From: Marsupella aquatica
Lineage: Eukaryota; Marchantiophyta
Assembly (NCBI GenBank): GCA_973895155.1
Contig: OZ316892.1
Span: 12,400,001-12,464,000 of the forward strand
Reading direction: 5' to 3'
Length of the DNA: 64,000 bases
Shown: piece by piece, positions 1 to 10,130 of the stretch
How positions within the stretch are numbered: the first letter of the stretch is position 1
How the letters are laid out: the number at the start of each line of letters is the position of its first letter
Notes under the pieces: model-generated
The model's input: the letters and a program-made list of their open reading frames with translations, nothing else
What the model was told of the DNA's origin: nothing
Databases searched by the model: none
Program-made: the position numbers and the translations under genes

Positions 1-974
1 GAATATAAGTATTGCCTGCGATAAAAGCAACGAGAGATGTCACCATTTAGACATGTTTAGAGAGCCAGCTGAGCAATCTTCATCCAAAAGCGACACCCAT
101 GCAAACCTTACCCGTTGGTCGATGAGATTTGCACCAAACTCGTAATGTGAAGCCGAAATCTTGATGGTTTGAGGGGACTGGGCAGGTACTTCAACTGATC
201 CCATGAAGACGCTGCATCCGAAATGAGGGAGGGATCAATATCGCCAAGAATTGGACCCATGCCACAATCCTGAAAGAAACAGACTACAAACCTAAAATAT
301 CGGAAAGTGGCTTGAGCTGTCCACAAGAATATTCACGTGTTTGACAAGAAAACATGAGACTTCAAGACGAGGGAGAGGTACCAGACTCGTATCATTGTAA
401 ATGACGCTTGTGGAGCACCTTTGAACAGGGAAAAACTTGCCTGTGACTAAGAGAGAATTTCTGGCTGAGTGGCTTGGTGAAATCGAAGCGCAATCCTTCA
501 AAAAGCTCCGGCTTGAGAGATACTGTACAAAATGACCGCAATGAGGAAACCCTAAAGGCAGATAATAAAAATGCAGCTGTCACGACGTCGTGAATGCCAA
601 CTTTCCTGAAGTACTTCAATCAAACTACAGTTCTGTTGATCCACTCCGATTATTTCACTCGAGGCATCAAAGACTGAAAGCTGCTTCGCGACGTTCGAAA
701 CATCGGAACGTCTTCACGTGTTGTGCACCATAGATCACAAACACAGGAGCACGTGAAAAAAGGCCAGTACGTGCAGAAAAGTTCAAATCCAGGAAGCCTA
801 TACAAGTGCGATGTCCTACTCACCCAGCGCTTCTCTCTGAATCTCCTCATACTTGACCGGGCAAGGCAAGTTGAGCCAATCCACACTTTCCTTGATGTCA
901 TCATTCCTATTCTCTCCACCAAGCAAGTAAGACGATTGAGCAGACCCAGCGGCGTAGCTTAAGACGCCACCCAT
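1..974 (-). CDS. TOM40: TOM40, mitochondrial outer-membrane import channel (5' part, runs off left edge)
   Basis: TOM40 is the beta-barrel pore of the TOM complex, through which precursor proteins cross the mitochondrial outer membrane. Four exons can be read on the minus strand: 974-824, 522-441, 211-112 and 15 to beyond the edge. The first exon gives exactly 50 codons plus one base, and every junction keeps phase. Diagnostic plant TOM40 segments are [20 protein letters not shown], then [20 protein letters not shown], then the VEVPAQSP and ASHYEFGAN motifs. I chose the ATG at 974 because the short N-terminus before the conserved block matches the compact plant form, which lacks the long N-terminal extension seen in fungi and animals. 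The second intron starts with GC (GCAAGT) rather than GT; splicing there is needed to give the conserved SLSHSVFMGS. The rest of the barrel lies outside the window. Confidence 0.93.
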
Positions 975-1680
975 TCTACCCTACTAAATCTCTAAACCCT
1001 CCAAATAGTCACGACCTCTTCTCCCACCAAAGTCTGCAAATCACCCACCACATCCCACACGGAGAGCGGAAATCGAAATCAAACACGAGATCCACAGCAT
1101 GTAACGAGGGAGCTGACAACAATCGAAATCGGTGATCCAAGCGGGCAATGAACGAAGAACGTAGACGAGGAGCAACAGGGCAAAAAGGAACAACAGTAAG
1201 TCAGGGTTAAAAAACTGCAGAGTAAACCCTCACCTTCAGCAGAACCGGCAAGATTTGATCACCGTGTTGGCAGATAAGCGGATGAAGAAGGGGTGAACGC
1301 CGGGGAAACGATTCGCAGTGGCAAGAGAGAGTTCAGGAGGCCGCCATCGACGAAGAAGTTTCCCTGTTTCTGTGAGTGAGGCTGGCTCCTCCTCTCCCTC
1401 CCTCTCATCGGTCTGCGATGAAGAAGAAGCTTATTTGTCTCGTGCCCTGTGGGTTGCTCTCGTCTCCCCCTCTCTCTCTCTCGCTCTCTCCTTCACTGCT
1501 GCTCCGTCGCCCACAGTATCTGAACCCTACCTCGTACCTTGCTACGTCTCAACCACGGTCACCAGAATCACAACTGCGATTCGAACCAGTGTTCGGCTGT
1601 TGGCCCTCGTAACGTACTACTGGAGGGGTGAAGTCGTACTACGACTACGGTAGTGCCATCCCGGTTCGCGAAACCTTGAT
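975..1680 (-). promoter_or_regulatory. TOM40 upstream region: probable 5' UTR and promoter
   Basis: This non-coding stretch lies directly upstream of the TOM40 start. On the minus strand there is a plausible 5' UTR intron: a GAAG/GTGAGG donor near 1234 and several TTTAG or GCAG acceptors before the ATG. A CT-rich run at about 1470-1495 (GA repeats on the coding strand) resembles the GAGA-type tracts of plant core promoters. Beyond about 1680 the base composition falls to AT-rich. The transcription start is not visible and these assignments are inference. Confidence 0.4.
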
Positions 1681-3888
1681 TATTTTTCATTTTAATAAAT
1701 AATGTAAACCCATTCTACGATGGACCACCATGTTGGACATATACACACAATTGTTTTGGGCCATGCGAGTTTGGGGCACATTCATTTTTGTGGTCCATGC
1801 AAGTTTTGGCCCATAACTTGATTACAATACTACCACTATTTTTATTTTATTTTTCCAAAAATGACACGGATGACAAGTTCACCAAGGTAACCAGGGGGAA
1901 CTATATACGAAAACCATGATATTTTTGTAAATACAACAAAACAAATGGCAATATTGTCAATTAGAACATCTTTAATGACAAAGTACTTAAAAGGTCATGT
2001 AGATATTTCAAGGTTTCACATAAATCCCAAAATCTTTTGTCTAGTGGGCCTAAATTGTGATAATTATTTCAGCATTGGTAAGACAGGGATGGTGTTGTGG
2101 GAACGTAGTATTGTAGGGTATTGCAATAGGGAGAGTAGGCCTAAGTTGTGCTCTAAATAAATGTTGAGTCTATTGTGCCCATTTCCAGCTCCACCCCCAA
2201 CACCACGGCTACAAGTTAGTTGTGTCCCCTGAGTCACAGTCCAGAGACTTCACTCTAAACCATAGGCCCTCACACTTGCTTCAAGCCTTGTTTTCATTGA
2301 TGCTTTATTAGTCAGATAGATTTAGTACATTGTCATCCCTATTTGGCTAATTATATATTGGTATCATCACTGCCATAGTATTGGTAGGGCCAAGTATTGT
2401 AGTACTTGAGGCTCGCTTGAATGCCTGTGCTTTGCTCTAAATAGACTTGAGTTGATCTAATAGTCACTCTTTTATGCAAAGCATATACTTTGTCACAAGT
2501 TTTTGTATAATTCCTAAGTTGCTACCTTTCCCCATGGTTGGTTATGCAAAGGTTGGAAAGCAAAGTAACAGACCCAACCTAATGTCTAGGTTGGAAAGGT
2601 GTTATGTTCAGGGTTGTAGAGGTCTTAGATGACCATTCAATAGTGAAACCTAGTCCAACGTTGGGTTCTAGCTTCAAGCTAAGTAGAGTTATTTTGCTTA
2701 ACCAACAGTTGACAAATATGACAAATGAATGTACTAATAATATTGAAAAGAGTGGCAAAGTAACTATGTATTTCAACAAATGAGTGCTACTGTAGTAAAA
2801 CTCACATTGCGATAATCTTGTATTGTCCTCATTCGTTATTTCAAAGAAAAGGGAATTATGGGGAGACAACCCATCCTTCTTTTCCTACATCCCATTCTAA
2901 GGCTTAAAGTGAATGTTTGTCCCATGCCTTAAGTTTGATCATCCCAAATAGGATTTTCAAAATTGCGCGTCGCTCCACCCAACCCCTTTTAGAAATTTAG
3001 GTTTTTTTACACACTTTACCCAAAAAATCACTCCACCCACATGATGTCAAGACACATACCCCTAAATAATCTTTGTCCCGTCTTACCCTCCTCTTTCCAA
3101 CCTCAAGAATCCACCCACTCAACCCCCAAAAAACTCTACTTCCTCATCTCCTCTGCCTCTCATATCCTCTACTTCCCCACCTCTACCCTTCCCCCAAGCC
3201 TTCCACGTTATTTTCAGAAGGTCCCATATGGCCCCCATCCCACCTCCCCGAAGAGTTCAATTGCATCACCTTGCAGCCCCTTGCTCACCCACTGTCCCCT
3301 CCTCCTTGTGATGCAAACGGCCAGGTGGAGGCAAAGACAGAAAAGGGAAAGTTGGGAAAATAAATTTTGGCATCGGGGTGGAAGGGTTGTTAAACTACTT
3401 TTCTAGCCCATCCGTTGCCCACAACTTTCTCCCTTTCCTATTTTTGCCATGCATCCTCTACTCTTCTTTGCAATCTTCTAAATTGATCATCTCCCTAGTC
3501 ATTTGACACCAGATTTTGTTGCATTTCCATAATCTCAACACTTTCCACAGAGACACAATATTCACAATGACAAGAGTTTATTGCAATTCATTCAATGACA
3601 CACAATGTTCTCAAATAGCACCTGATATTGTACAACTTACCATGACATGAGATGAAAAGACAATGATAGCAACAACTATACAATGCATTAGCATTGGGCT
3701 CTACCTCTTCATCTTGTAGGTAATACTATTAATGGTAGACATGTACTACTATGCACTCATTGAAGGCCCTACAATCTAGAGGGCATCACATACCTTTTAA
3801 AGGACTTTATACTCATGACTAGCAAGTGCATGTACCTATCAAGCTCTTGTCTCACTCATCCTCTCATCAAAGTGTTTGTGGTGAGTAT
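1681..3888. other. Intergenic DNA, nothing recognised
   Basis: AT-rich sequence with a cytosine-rich stretch at about 3040-3300. Open frames here are short and have no recognisable motifs. It probably belongs to decayed mobile elements, since a protease relic follows it directly. Confidence 0.4.
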
Positions 3889-4057
3889 CATGATGAGTAT
3901 GTGTGGGGTTTTCACTATCTCTTTCAATGAAGGAACAAACCAGATATTTCACGTACAGGTTAGATGCTTGATTACTAAAGCTACTACTCATGATGTGCTC
4001 CTTGGCCAAGGGACATTGTTTTTACTAGGCCTTACCATTGCTATCTACACAAGGTAG
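3889..4057 (+). pseudogene. Relic of a gypsy protease domain, same clade as the large retrotransposon
   Basis: The plus-strand reading contains TISFNEGTNQ, VRCLITKATTHDVLLGQ and a following LFLLGLTI. This lines up without gaps with the region after the protease active site in the large element (LTFNGGTDQ, VRCLVTNATTYDVLIGQ, LFPPGFTI), roughly 60% identical by eye. No flanking pol sequence is recognisable. This is therefore an old fragment in the opposite orientation to the big element, not part of it. Confidence 0.65.
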
Positions 4058-4557
4058 ATGTTTCATTTTTTGCAAGGCATTACAAATGTTTTGGACCCAT
4101 AGTCAAGGTTAGAACCTTGGTTAGAACATGTCGTTGGCTCGTTAAAACAAAAAGGTTTTCACTAGTTTTTATGTAGTTTGCACGCAACATAGAAAAAACC
4201 AGAAAAGTTTCTCTAAATGATGGCAAGTAAAACTCATTAATGTGTTCTTTACATGAATGACCATATAACTCAATTGTTGAAAGAGTAAAAATACCTGATA
4301 GTTGATGAAACTAATTTCCTTGTGGAACTCCATGCAAGTATGGGACTAGCAGAGCACTATGGATATGGCATCCAACCGGGTGGAGGGCATGATGAACCAA
4401 ATGAGGGAGCCTATGGGATGGAGGGCCAAGGGCTACTAACTAGACAAATGGGAGAGGGCCCGGCAGAGGGCTAGAGCAGTAATTGTGTGATGGCTAGAGG
4501 GTTGTGGGATGGAGGGCTATGGATGTAGGGCTACAAGTGTGACAGACAACCGGGTGG
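4058..4557. other. Intergenic, purine-rich, with a 17-bp direct repeat
   Basis: No gene is seen. The 17-bp string CAACCGGGTGGAGGGCA occurs at 4373-4389 and again at 4547-4563. The second occurrence overlaps the target-site duplication of the element that starts at 4563. The stretch between has many GGAGGGC words and is probably decayed repeat DNA. Confidence 0.35.
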
Positions 4558-4562
4558 AGGGC

Positions 4563-6049
4563 AGTCGCAGAACTCGACTACCTTAACACTTAGCTCCAGC
4601 GTCGCTGACTTCGACGCCGAGCTCCCTTATGGTCCAGACCTGGATAGGCCATCCGGGGAGGACTTAGCATGGGGAGACTTGTGGCCAATGAGATGTGGCA
4701 CTGGCGAGGCAAGGGGCCAAGCTGGGGACACAAACTAAGGACTTGGACTAGCCTATGGCTGGTCGGGTCAAGGGGAAATGGGCCGGGCTCATGGATGGCC
4801 GTCCGGACCGTCGGATGGGCTTTGAGTTCTGAGGGCTTGGAAGTGAGCTCCTCTTGGGCCCAAGGCCAATGGAGTTGACGCCATTGGCAACGGACGCTTG
4901 GGGCGCAAGTTATGGCCCGAGCCGGGTTGGGCCGGTCGGGGGCCCCGAGCGGCGATCAGACTTGAGGGCCTAGGCATGAGCACTGGGTCGGCCCGGTCAC
5001 TACGGGCTAAGACACTCCGCTTGCGGATGCCTATCAAGAAAGTTATGGGCGTTGCCAGTTGGTGGTGCGCCCATTATGCGCGATGGGATCCGGGTTGGGG
5101 GCCAAATGTTTAGGGACCAAACCTGGTCCGGGGGTGACAGGTCTCCAGAAGCATATATGAGGGGAGTGGTGTCTCCCTAAGGGCTAAGGGCGAGCCGAAG
5201 TCGTGAGCCGCGGCGGTCGCGACACTAAGGGAAACCGCCAAACGGAAACGACGATATCTTCCCAACGGGAAGTCCGTTGGAGGACTTCTTAGGTGCATTG
5301 GAAAGCTCAGCTGGGTCTAGGGGTGCCATGGGTTCTTGTGGTTTGCGGGTGTTAGCTCGCCCGTTTACCAAATCCTGCCGAACAGCAGCCAAGCCGCGTT
5401 CAACCTCCCATGGGAGCTTGCGTTGGGGAGGCAAGGCCAAGTAGGTATGGAGGCTGAGTCCCAAGGGCGCTTGGTCCCTAGACCATCGGTGGGGCAAACC
5501 GAGAGTCGGTGTTAGAGTCGGGGCCAATCTGGTCCCGGCGTGTGGAGACAAGCTTGGGACAAGCTTTAGGACAAGCTACGCTATTTGGGCCATGAGCATG
5601 TCCTGAGGTCAGGGCGGTCAGTTGGTGATGGATAGGTACGAGGGGGAACCCGGGCCGCGCCCAAGGAAGGGGCTGTCTTGGACGGACAGTGGGCGTGGGT
5701 TCTGGTTTCGGCTTATGGCATCGGGAGGACCTATCGCTGACCTATTTACCAACGTCTATTGAGCTTGAGTTAGGATGCTAGACTTGGCGAGTTCTAGATC
5801 CTGAAGGGTTACTTACCGAGGTACGTGGTGGCTTGTGCAGACAGTGAGGGCCGTTGAGTAGCGGTCGTGGAGGAGAGCAAGTGCGGCTTCGTATGGGAGG
5901 GGCCGCTGGAGGTGTGGGAGGGGCCGCTGGAGGTGCAAGAGGCACTAGGGTGCTTGCTCGAGGTATTCCGTGGAGGCGTCCGGGTACCGAGGGCACTTAG
6001 GCGTGAGTGTTGGGATTGGTGAGGGCGCTGGGTGGCTAGGTCCACCACT
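4563..6049 (+). mobile_element. Non-autonomous TIR element, copy 1 (about 1.49 kb)
   Basis: A GC-rich dispersed repeat whose second copy lies at 7930-19189. The ends form a short imperfect inverted repeat (AGTCGCAGAACT at the left, AGGTCCACCACT at the right). The copy is flanked by 5-bp direct repeats AGGGC (4558-4562 and 6050-6054), which fixes the boundaries. I see no transposase; the open frames inside are GC-driven and share no motif with known proteins. Short inverted ends and no coding capacity suggest a non-autonomous DNA transposon. An LTR-derived element is less likely, because the ends are not TG...CA. Strand is arbitrary. Confidence 0.65.
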
Positions 6050-6054
6050 AGGGC

Positions 6055-7929
6055 AAGATGTCTGGAACGAGGGCATTTAGGAGGGCGACTAACTCGGATG
6101 ATTATCAGACCCCCTTGACAAGCATAAAAAGCGGTCACACACCCTCTCTCATTCCCTTTCATTCATTTTGTTAGATGATGATCTTGTAGAAGTTAAAGAA
6201 ACGATGAGCAAATTGCCTCTACATCATTGTGTTTGGTATTCGATCTAACAAAACACTTAAGATAAAATGATGAGCATACAAATGTGAAAAGTAGGCATCT
6301 CATGAGTGCATGTGTTTGAGTCAAGTTTGTCAGCCAAAACCATAAAAATGGACACCTTGTGCAATAACAATTAATTCTGAATTGTAATTGTAGATTTTCA
6401 GGGTGGATTTAACGGAAAATAATTCCAACATCTGCAAGGCATCTTTGTATAGGTGAATAAAATAAAATATCTGACACTTGAGTGTAAGGAAACAAATGTG
6501 GATGCAAAGCACCTATGCAAAGATCCCAACATTGGGAATGCAGGAAAACTGGTTGACTTTGATAGTAGGTTTGGCAGCGGCTTGGCTCCTCCCAGCACAA
6601 TTGGTAAACACTACCCTTTTCTAGAACCTGAGTGCCAAAGTATGAATGACACTTCTAACCTTAGGAGACACTACTCGCTAGTAAGATGGAGTTCACAAAA
6701 TCCCTAACACTTGAGCACTAGGAGTTGTAGTAATGTGTTTGTGTTCCACATGAGTTAATGACACTTTTTGGAATCTATTAGGTCCACTGTCCTATACCTC
6801 ATCCTTATCTTATTGCCTGATTAGGTTTTCCCCTTCTTGAAAGTTGTGTGCCTTTGCCCTAGCCTGCGCTGGCGCTCAACATCCCTTTTGGCCTTGGTAG
6901 TCTTTGCCACCTTCTTCCCAATTGGGTTCTATTGAAAAATCTATGAAAGTTTAAGACAAAAATAAAGATAAAACTCAAGGTGATTTTGACCACCCTCAAT
7001 ATGAGAGAGACAAAGGTTGTGCACAAGGACAAACTTTACTTTGGATGGAGACTCTGCATAGGATAGGAGGGGCCACCCGACCCACCCCTTGGTCTAGTCC
7101 ATGCTTTGGCCGTGTACTATTTAGAATTTAGTCGTTTTTGGCAGCCCCTTTAATTTTTTTCATTTCCTTAGTTTTTATGAGGTCCCCTATATTTTACTTA
7201 ATATTTTGAGGGGCATATTTCCTTACTTGCATGAGAAGGTTGGACCCTTCAACCAAACAACTAGTATTCTATTTATTGATAAGTGCACCTCATATGCCAT
7301 TGGTTATAAAATTTACATTGTTCATGGTTTATTGATCAATAGGTGTCACCTAAATGGAGAGCCCCAAATTAGAGCACAAAATTAAGAAAGAACAAAGTTC
7401 ATGCTCTTCTCTTTGAATCATAAAGTGTTGTACCTATCCAAGGAGAGTGACTAGTACCTTGAAATGAATGCACTTGTCTTAAAGTGTTGTACTTTTCTCA
7501 CTTTTTAAAAGGTGTGCCATTTTTTCATTAACTCTCTTGTAACCATTTTTTCAATACTTGTTTTTCATAAACTAGTCAAATTAAAATGTCTTCTCACATA
7601 ACTCTTTATGATGATTATTTCAATTCTTTTAGATAAGTCAAAATAGACATGTAGTAGGATGAACATGCGTACATGTAGTAGGATGAACATGCGTACATGT
7701 AGTAGGATGAACATGCGTACAGACTATGGTGCATAAGATGTCGTTGATTCGAAGTAGAGGATACGAAATCATTATCTCACTCTGGTTCACATTGGATATG
7801 AGTGTTCGATCTCTCATTTTCATTCACTCACAGTTCCCAAGCTCGACATCGGATAAAAGTCTTGCAATCATGTAGAAGGCATTGATCTCATGTCTTGAAT
7901 TGCAAGCTCGCACTGACGTCCTTACAATC
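6055..7929. other. Intergenic DNA between two copies of the TIR element
   Basis: No gene recognised. AT-rich in most of its length. The only clear structure is the 24-bp tandem repeat at 7647-7718. Confidence 0.4.
7647..7718. repeat. 24-bp tandem repeat, three perfect copies
   Basis: The unit ACATGTAGTAGGATGAACAT plus GCGT is repeated three times without change. The perfect identity suggests a recent slippage event. Confidence 0.9.
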
Positions 7930-8984
7930 AGTCGTGGAACTCAATTACCTTAACACTTAGCTCCGGCGTCGCTGACTCCGACGTCGAGCTCCCTTATGGT
8001 CTAGGCCTGAATAGGCCATCTGGGGAGGACTTAGCATGGGGAGACTTGTGGGCAATGAGACGTGGCACTAGCAAAGGCAAGGAGCCAAGCTGGTGACACA
8101 CACTAAGGACTTAGGCTAGCTGAGAGCTGGTCGGGTCAAGGGGAAAAGGGGTCGGGCTCAAGGTCGACCGTCCGGACCCTCGGACGGACTTTGAGTTTTG
8201 AGGGCTTGAGTGTGAGCGGCGATGAGACCTGAGGGCCTAGGCATGATCACTGGGTTGGCCCAATCACAACGGGCTAAGGCACTCCGCTTGCGGACGCCTA
8301 ACGAGGAAGTTATGGGCGTTGCCAATTGGTGGCGCACCCAGTATGTGAGATAGGGTCCGAGTTGGGCCCAGAAGTTTAGAGACCAAAGTTGGTCCCGGGG
8401 TGGCAGGTCTTCAGAAGTATATATGAGGGGAGTGGTGTCTCCCTGGGGGCTAAGGGCGAGCCGGAATCGTGAGTCGTGGCGGTCGCGACACTAAGGGAAA
8501 AATGTCAAATAGACACGACGATATCTTCCCAACGGGAAGTCCGTTGGAGAACTTCTTGGGTGCGTTGGAAAGCTCTCAAGGAGCCCTCCTGAGCTCAACT
8601 GGGTCTGGGGGCACCATGGGTTCTCGGGGTTGGCGGGTGTTAGCTCACCCGTTTGCCAAATCTTGCCGAAACAACAGCCAAGTCGTGTTCAGTCTCCCAA
8701 GGGAGCTTCCGTTGGGGAGGCAAGGGCAAGTAGGTGTGGAGGTTGAGTTCCAAGGGTGCTTGGCCCCTAGACCATCAGTGGGGCAAACCGGGAGTTGGTT
8801 GCTAGAGCCGGCTCCATTCTGGTCCTCGCGTGTTGAGACAAGCCTGGGACAAGCTTTAGGACAAGCTACACTACTTGGGCCATGAGCATGTCTTGGGGTC
8901 AAGGCGGTCAATTGGTGATGGATAGGTACGAGGGGGAACCCGGGCCGTGCCCAAGGAAGGAGATGTTCTGGACAAACAATGGGC

Positions 8985-9519
8985 TGTCGTGACATATAGT
9001 ATCGTAGCCATAGTGTATCAAAGACATACAAGTCACCGACAAGGCATTTGTTCAAGCTGCTAGCAACCAACAAGCATAGAAAAAGCCCAATCACATTCAC
9101 AAGTGCCAAGAAAAAGCAAATGAAGTGGTATGTACGTAGTGGAGGTGTAAACCTCTGTATATAAAAGGCGTAAGAGAAACAATTATACTGAAATCAAATC
9201 AAAAACTGGCAGGATGCCAAGATCGGCCAGGAGCATCTAACGAATCACTGTGTGAATCCCGTGTACAGAACCGACGAGCACTATCTGAGCTCTGTCAACA
9301 GCAATTCAAGAAGAACTGAAAAACCCACAAACAAAGACATGCCCTAAGTAAACAAAGTCCTAGCATCACACTAACAAGCGCGTTTGCTTCAAGAACGCAT
9401 GGCATTTGCTATAAGAACATGTCGCTAACTCAAGTAGTACACTTGCCCTAACTACATACCTAGCGGATATGCGAGGGACATGCCGATGTGCATAAGAGGC
9501 ACTGTCCCTCGGCATGACA
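8985..9519 (-). repeat. 3' LTR of the methyltransferase retrotransposon (chimeric)
   Basis: Positions 9161-9519 match the 5' LTR (18488-18846) over 359 bp without gaps. The outer 176 bp (8985-9160, ending TGTCGTGACA next to the target duplication GGGC) do not match the 5' LTR. They are instead about 95% identical to 9522-9696, just inside this LTR. On the plus strand the junction reads TATATAAAAGGCG, a TATA-like word facing away from the direction of pol. Confidence 0.75.
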
Positions 9520-9521
9520 GC

Positions 9522-9696
9522 TGTCATGACATATAGTATCATAGCCATAGTGTATCGAAAACATACAAGTCACCGGCAAGGCATTTGTTCAAGCTGCTAG
9601 CAACCAACATGCATAGAAAAAGTCCAATTACATTCACAAGTGCCAAGAAAAAGCAAATGAAGTGTATGTACGTAGTGGAGGTGTAAACCTCTGTAT
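9522..9696 (-). repeat. 175-bp block duplicated on both sides of the 3' LTR core
   Basis: It is about 95% identical (8 substitutions, one 1-bp gap) to the outer 176 bp of the 3' LTR at 8985-9160. A G-run (GGGGGG on the coding strand, about 9697-9702) lies directly upstream in the sense of transcription and could be the polypurine tract. Confidence 0.7.
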
Positions 9697-9734
9697 CCCC
9701 CCAGACCACAGCCAAAAGGAGGGCTGAAGAAAAT

Positions 9735-10130
9735 TCAGGTAGCACGTGGAGCACAGGAAGGGCAAAACCATAACCCTTCTGGCACCTGGGTAAGTTCAGG
9801 CCGAAGGCAGAAAAGATGGTACCCTCCATTGCAATTGTCACACAGCAGCATCTGGTCAGCATCATCAATTTGCAAACACACTTTGCAAGGGTAGTCCACA
9901 GGTGGAATCCAAGTGGGATCTAGGTTGGGCAGATGACAAGGGGCACAATTCTTGGCATTGTCAGCAATTGTGCGCCCATCTGCCCCTTGTAACTCTAGCA
10001 CTCTAGACGGTCGAATAGCCTTAACCCTGAGAATGGTACGACTGGTAGAGGTGTCCAGGGTGTCGTTAGCTTGCCGCTGCAAGTACACAAAATCTCCCAC
10101 ATCAAACTTCCTGACCTTGGGCTGACAAGT
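9735..10130 (-). pseudogene. Retrotransposon polyprotein C-terminus: PHD finger (frameshifted from integrase)
   Basis: The frame opens around 10130, where it takes over from the integrase frame by a one-base shift; the reading RGTCQPKVRKFDVGDFVYLQ continues the integrase C-terminal GDFVYL motif. About 70 residues later comes a canonical C4HC3 PHD finger (about 9890-9750) with spacing C-x2-C-x11-C-x2-C-x4-H-x2-C-x14-C-x2-C and the usual tryptophan two residues before the third metal pair (LWFCPSC). PHD fingers bind histone H3 tails; the acidic DDADQ before the second cysteine pair resembles fingers that read unmodified H3K4, though that is inference. Many gypsy elements have a chromodomain at this place, and none is seen here. 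Confidence 0.85.

Noticed and set aside
5225-5551. GC-rich minus-strand frame in TIR element copy 1
   Set aside because: The frame is not kept open in the second copy and has no recognisable domain; it follows from base composition.
8645-9109. 154-codon minus-strand frame
   Set aside because: It crosses the junction between the retrotransposon end and the older TIR element, so it cannot be an ancient gene, and it has no motif.
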